A stretch of DNA of 38,730 nucleotides from Rickettsiales bacterium (GTDB lineage: Bacteria > Pseudomonadota > Alphaproteobacteria > Rickettsiales > JALZUV01): positions 1 through 38,730 of the forward strand of contig JAQXAR010000030.1 of NCBI GenBank assembly GCA_029252805.1, given 5' to 3'. The first letter of the stretch is position 1; each line of letters begins with the position of its first letter. This document shows, in pieces, positions 35,083 to 38,730 of the stretch. The notes under the pieces were generated by a model that searched no databases, was not told the DNA's origin, and worked only from the letters and a program-made list of their open reading frames with translations. A program made the translations under genes and the position numbers.

Positions 35083-37107
35083 ATGAGATTTTTATTCCCT
35101 CTAGCCATCTTACTTGGCTCATTTTTACTCTTTATTGTGCAGCCAATGCTGGCCAAAGCACTCCTACCTCATGTTGGCGGCGCGCCCGCAGTGTGGGTCG
35201 CATCGATGTTATTTTTCCAACTCCTTTTGCTGGTTGGATATGGATACGCGACGCTTAGTAGCTCTTATATGAGCGCTCAAAGGCAGAGCCAACTGCATAT
35301 TGGGTTGATGATTACGGCAGTGCTCGTGTCATTGCCACTCTCACTTCATGTCTGGCATAGCGTAGAAAATACCGCACCGGAACAATGGGTTCTGTCGACC
35401 TTAGTCATCACCATTGGCCTGCCCTACCTACTGCTATCGGCCAATGCTACATTACTGCAGCGTTGGTATTATGAGGTGAAGCAAACATCGCCTTATTTCC
35501 TGTTTGGCATTAGTAATATCGGCAGTTTACTCGGCCTGCTAAGTTACCCTTTGCTAATCGAATGGTTGCTACCGCTACAGGAGCAAATGTTTTACTGGAG
35601 CCTCTTATTCTATGGGCTTATCGCGTTGCTCACCCTCACCACATACCGTTTAGGAAAACCTGAACCGCAGTTGAAGAAAAGTGACTTGGGTAAACAACTA
35701 CCGCTCTCGCAGATCCTGCGCATTGTGTTTTATGGCTTTATCCCCTCCTCGCTCTTCCTAAGCACCACCTTATTTATCACCACAGATATCGCCCCTATTC
35801 CTTTATTATGGGTCACTCCGTTAGCGCTGTATCTGTTAAGCTTTACGATTGTATTTTCACGCAATAGCAGGGGGTGGATACGCACCGCTCAGCATTTACA
35901 TATCCCGGCCTGCGCGCTGGTCTTTTTGTTGGCAAGTTATGTCTTTGCATTCGTCTCGCATTTTTATGCGAACCACTACTATATGCTACAAATCGGAATC
36001 TGTTTATTGTGTTTATTTGTGGTCGCTCTTAATTGTCACGGACGAGTAGCTCAGCAAAAACCTGCTCCCCAATATTTAGCTTCCTATTACTTCTGGTTGG
36101 CAGTGGGTGGAGCATTAGGCGGATTATTTACGACCACCGCTCCTTACATTTTCAACGATATTTACGAATACCCCTTTATCCTTTTACTCTCACTCAGCGT
36201 GCCCCTAGCGCATGAATTTGCGACACGCGCAAGCATGTCTAATCTGCGCAAGTTTATGTTGATTGGGGGATGTACTACCATTGCGGCTTCGATCCTTATC
36301 ACTTGGACTGAAAACAAAGATTACCCAGCCCAATATAAAGCGCGTAATTTCTTCGGAGTGAAAGAAGTGATCGACTTAGGCTACCCATTTTTCAGGCGTG
36401 ACCTTCAAATAGGTAGCACCTTGCAAGGACATCAACCGACCTTTCCCGGACATGAGCTCTATGTGAACAATAATTTAAAACAGCTCATTGCACGCGCACC
36501 GAAGAATTTCTTCGACAAGCCCTTTGGCGTCATTGGCCTAGGAACTGGCATGCTAGCCTGCACCGCCGCACCCAATCAAGTGATCGACTTTTTTGAAATT
36601 GATCCGCTAGTCGTCAAAATAGCAGAAGATCCGGACCTCTTTACGTACCTGCGTGATTGTGCGGGAAAGCCTAACATCACACTGGGCGATGGCCGTCATA
36701 AAATAGCGGAACGACCTTCTAACCATTATAAGTTAATCGTTCTGGATGCCTTCAACTCCAACGTGATTCCCGTGCATTTACTTACTGCCGAAGCGATCGG
36801 CACCTATCTTGATAAACTGGATAAGAACCAAGGGTTTCTCGCTTTTAATATCATAAGCCGGCATACTGATTTGAGCGGTATACTCGCACGTGTCGCACAA
36901 GAACACGAAGTATTGGCCTATCATAAACGTTTCGAATACGATCCTGAATTCCCTTATGATGGCGCAGGTGAATGGATGTTTTTGGTCCGCAAAGATTCGC
37001 CATGGTTGCCGGTCTTTGAGGCCTTAGAATATGAACAAATCACCGATACTGAGACCAGCCCATTATGGACGGATGATTACTCAAGCATCGTTCCTATTTT
37101 GAAATAG
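35083..37107 (+). CDS. polytopic spermidine-synthase-like protein
   Basis: A 674-residue protein of the 'fused MFS/spermidine synthase' type. The first ~400 residues contain roughly ten membrane helices (FPLAILLGSFLLFIVQPMLAKALLP at the start, a characteristic opening). Residues ~460-650 form a SAM/decarboxy-SAM-binding Rossmann domain: IGLGTGMLACTAA, DFFEIDPLVVKIA, LGDGRHKIAE and LIVLDAFNSNVIPVHLLT. The usual aminopropyltransferase active-site Asp pattern (D-x-x-D-P-x-G) is replaced by DAFNSNVIPVHL, so it may be a methyltransferase-like or scaffold protein rather than a true polyamine synthase. No strong ribosome-binding site; the 12-bp gap from the peptide gene suggests coupling. Inner membrane. 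Confidence 0.82.
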   Translation: MRFLFPLAILLGSFLLFIVQPMLAKALLPHVGGAPAVWVASMLFFQLLLLVGYGYATLSSSYMSAQRQSQLHIGLMITAVLVSLPLSLHVWHSVENTAPEQWVLSTLVITIGLPYLLLSANATLLQRWYYEVKQTSPYFLFGISNIGSLLGLLSYPLLIEWLLPLQEQMFYWSLLFYGLIALLTLTTYRLGKPEPQLKKSDLGKQLPLSQILRIVFYGFIPSSLFLSTTLFITTDIAPIPLLWVTPLALYLLSFTIVFSRNSRGWIRTAQHLHIPACALVFLLASYVFAFVSHFYANHYYMLQIGICLLCLFVVALNCHGRVAQQKPAPQYLASYYFWLAVGGALGGLFTTTAPYIFNDIYEYPFILLLSLSVPLAHEFATRASMSNLRKFMLIGGCTTIAASILITWTENKDYPAQYKARNFFGVKEVIDLGYPFFRRDLQIGSTLQGHQPTFPGHELYVNNNLKQLIARAPKNFFDKPFGVIGLGTGMLACTAAPNQVIDFFEIDPLVVKIAEDPDLFTYLRDCAGKPNITLGDGRHKIAERPSNHYKLIVLDAFNSNVIPVHLLTAEAIGTYLDKLDKNQGFLAFNIISRHTDLSGILARVAQEHEVLAYHKRFEYDPEFPYDGAGEWMFLVRKDSPWLPVFEALEYEQITDTETSPLWTDDYSSIVPILK

Positions 37108-37125
37108 CGTTATCTGATTGAAATA

Positions 37126-37213
37126 TTAGTAATCGAAATCAGCAGCAGTGAGCACTCCTGTAAATCCATCAAGACGGATAGTGCTTCCACCATCCTGCCC
37201 AAAATAGAGAATC
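37126..37213 (-). pseudogene. remnant of an RTX protein C-terminus
   Basis: On the minus strand an open stretch of about 30 codons reads KILYFGQDGGSTIRLDGF then TGVLTAADFDY and a stop (TAA, 37,126-37,128). This is the typical end of an RTX/type I secretion substrate and parallels the last residues of the intact RTX protein ([20 protein letters not shown]). There is an in-frame stop two codons upstream, no start codon and no nonapeptide repeats, so only the secretion-signal end survives. It lies between the convergent spermidine-synthase-like and porin genes. Confidence 0.6.
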
Positions 37214-37261
37214 TTATCGCATTATTCAGAGCGCAATCTATAGGGGGTAATTAACAGATTC

Positions 37262-38467
37262 TTAGAGCTTTGCGCCTAATTGGAACCAGAACTTTTCAGT
37301 ATCGGTCGAGAGAGTGTCTGCATCGTAATCGGCATATTTCAGCATCACGCTATAGTGATCCATGAAGTTACGCTTGATAACGGCATCCCATTCATTACCA
37401 TAATTGGCCCCACCGGTTTCCGCTGAAAAGTCGTGATAGATCACACCAAAAGTGGTGCCGTCAACTATCTCACTTCCGGTGCCAGACGCCTTATAAAATA
37501 GCGAACCATAGATATCTTCCAAACCTGTCGCCGGAGTGGCCAAAAACTTATCCGCCCAACCGTTAAATTTATGGAGAGTTGCCAAAGGCGTTTGAAACGA
37601 CACCGTGCCGCCATTATCGCTTCCCAATGATTCGAACCCGGCTTTGGCCGTCAACCCAGCATAAGCCAACCCGCCTTCCAGCGTATAATAATCAGCGCTG
37701 TAATCGATTGGATTATCTCCATGCTCGCTCTGACGCGCATATTCTGCAGTGTAAAGAAGCTTCACATTCTCATCGATGGGAGTAGAACCCGTAAAACGTG
37801 CCCCGAAGGTTTTGGAGGAAAGTCCAGCCACTGCCGCATCATCCAAATCGATCAGATAACCATAACCGGTCAGTTTACCAAAATCCCAACCATCGTAAGA
37901 AGCATTGATTACATGAGTGTTTGTGTCCAAATCTCCAAAAGGGTGGTCATCGCTAAAGATGCGGTTCACATTATCGACATAGCTATAGACCAACGTCGTA
38001 TCCGGCAATGAGCTGTTGATAATCGCCGCTGAATCATACATTTGATCATTCTGGCGCCAGCCGACCGTGCCGATAAAACGCTGATTATCGAGGTTATGAT
38101 CCTGACGGCCTACGCGCAATACGGTATCGTCAATACCAGTAAACTGAAGGTAGGCTTTATTCACTTCCGTCCCATCCGGATCGGCAACAACAGGATATGC
38201 CGTCTTACCATTGATCGTATCATTATAGGTTTCACCGCCCATTTCTGCGACATTCTCAATTTCCACGACTCCGCTAAAACCTTCCAACGTACCGGTTTTA
38301 TATCCTAGCTTGGTACGTAGAGTTGAGGCATTCGCATCCTTGCCAAAACCAGCCTGATCCACATGTTCAAAACGATAACGAACATCAATATAGGGCGTTG
38401 CATCATCAATCAGGAATTTTTGCATCACATCAGTTTCGCTTGCATAGGCAGGCGACATAGCGACCAT
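37262..38467 (-). CDS. outer-membrane beta-barrel porin (alginate-export-like)
   Basis: Predicted outer-membrane channel of about 401 residues. The mature part opens TPYIDVRYRFEHVDQAGF, as in alginate-export/OprD-like barrels. It alternates hydrophobic and polar residues throughout, with LRVGRQDHNLDNQRFIGTVGWRQN, a motif common in this family, and ends in a barrel strand KFWFQLGAKL. From the ATG at 38,467 only MVAMSPAYA precedes the signal-peptidase-like site. The frame continues upstream with IYFLITTTSA, completing a normal signal peptide, then meets a stop (38,501-38,503) with no ATG, GTG or TTG between. The gene therefore either uses ATC (38,495-38,497), has lost its start, or contains a sequence error. 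Substrate unknown. Confidence 0.8.
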   Translation of the reverse strand: MVAMSPAYASETDVMQKFLIDDATPYIDVRYRFEHVDQAGFGKDANASTLRTKLGYKTGTLEGFSGVVEIENVAEMGGETYNDTINGKTAYPVVADPDGTEVNKAYLQFTGIDDTVLRVGRQDHNLDNQRFIGTVGWRQNDQMYDSAAIINSSLPDTTLVYSYVDNVNRIFSDDHPFGDLDTNTHVINASYDGWDFGKLTGYGYLIDLDDAAVAGLSSKTFGARFTGSTPIDENVKLLYTAEYARQSEHGDNPIDYSADYYTLEGGLAYAGLTAKAGFESLGSDNGGTVSFQTPLATLHKFNGWADKFLATPATGLEDIYGSLFYKASGTGSEIVDGTTFGVIYHDFSAETGGANYGNEWDAVIKRNFMDHYSVMLKYADYDADTLSTDTEKFWFQLGAKL

Positions 38468-38520
38468 CGCGCTTGTGGTAGTGATGAGAAAGTAGATACT
38501 TTAGAGGCTTCTGAGAATAT

Positions 38521-38557
38521 AAAAGTGTCTAGCAATCTCTAAAAAGTGTCTAGCAAT
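38521..38557. repeat. 16-bp direct repeats upstream of the porin gene
   Basis: AAAAGTGTCTAGCAAT occurs at 38,521-38,536 and again at 38,542-38,557, an exact repeat with a 21-bp period (two helical turns). It lies about 55-90 bp upstream of the porin's visible coding start, a position suited to an operator for a dimeric or tandem-binding regulator. No gene for such a regulator is adjacent. It may instead mark a recombination scar. Confidence 0.7.
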
Positions 38558-38611
38558 TCACAATATCTAAATGTGGATTAGACGTAAGTAGCGGAATTAT
38601 AATCTTAAATT

Positions 38612-38688
38612 TGGTAGCGGAGGAGGGACTCGAACCCCCGACACGCGGATTATGATTCCGCTGCTCTAACCGACTGAGCTACTCCGCC
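38612..38688 (-). tRNA. tRNA-Met (CAT anticodon, elongator type)
   Basis: Minus-strand cloverleaf: acceptor stem GGCGGAG/CTCCGCT (one G-U pair), discriminator A and encoded CCA (38,612-38,614). The D-arm is AGCTCAGTCGGTTAGAGCA, the anticodon arm GCGGA-ATCATAA-TCCGC with CAT, and the T-arm GGGGGTTCGAGTCCCTC. The acceptor and D-arm resemble elongator tRNA-Met of alphaproteobacteria. The initiator is unlikely because the 1-72 position pairs (G-U). A lysidine-modified tRNA-Ile(CAT) cannot be excluded by sequence reading alone. Confidence 0.93.
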
Positions 38689-38730
38689 ACGAGCATCATA
38701 TAATGCAAGGATGCGTTTCATAACAAACCC

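Overview
The window looks like a chromosomal segment of an alphaproteobacterium, probably an uncultured or little-studied lineage. The clues are the rsmI / lpoA-like / yraN / dolP-like neighbourhood followed directly by gshB, a hisS-rpe-heparinase block, alphaproteobacterial-looking tRNA-Pro(TGG) and tRNA-Met(CAT) with encoded CCA, and intergenic palindromic repeats of the CGTCATTGC...GGTAATGACG type. No phage, IS, CRISPR or rRNA was seen.

Layout. 1-13,600 is mainly housekeeping: tRNA-Pro; a leftward block hisS > rpe > heparinase II/III-like gene, with an unrecognised helical protein gene upstream; hemW; a divergent pair lpoA-like / rsmI; then rsmI-yraN-dolP-gshB running rightward into a two-gene type I secretion system (ABC transporter plus HlyD-type adaptor) and a membrane-anchored thermonuclease. 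13,688-15,835 is a leftward methyl-accepting chemotaxis protein. 16,125-27,913 is an accessory surface region: a small SprA-related putative metalloprotease, two tandem paralogous pseudopilin-like proteins, and an RTX protein with a LamG-like domain that is the obvious candidate substrate for the type I system. The second pseudopilin is about 2,400 residues long and carries 21 FG-GAP blades arranged as three groups of seven.

28,034-37,107 is a co-directional run: a PqqD-HprK-like fusion, a family-5-type nucleotidyltransferase, lnt, an NqrB/RnfD-like membrane domain fused to a CRTAC1-type FG-GAP/UnbV ectodomain, an 86-residue acidic Cys/Pro-tailed peptide with its own promoter-like sequence, and a multi-spanning spermidine-synthase-like protein. 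The first two genes and the small peptide are reminiscent of peptide-modification (RiPP-like) loci. The end of the window has a leftward beta-barrel porin whose signal peptide lacks a normal start codon, a remnant of an RTX C-terminus beside it, and tRNA-Met.

The most unusual items are the giant three-propeller pseudopilin and its tandem paralogue, the possible PqqD/HprK/nucleotidyltransferase peptide-modification locus with its candidate precursor, the membrane-electron-transport-like/CRTAC1 fusion, and the RTX remnant beside the start-less porin. All calls come from reading the sequence; no database search was run.
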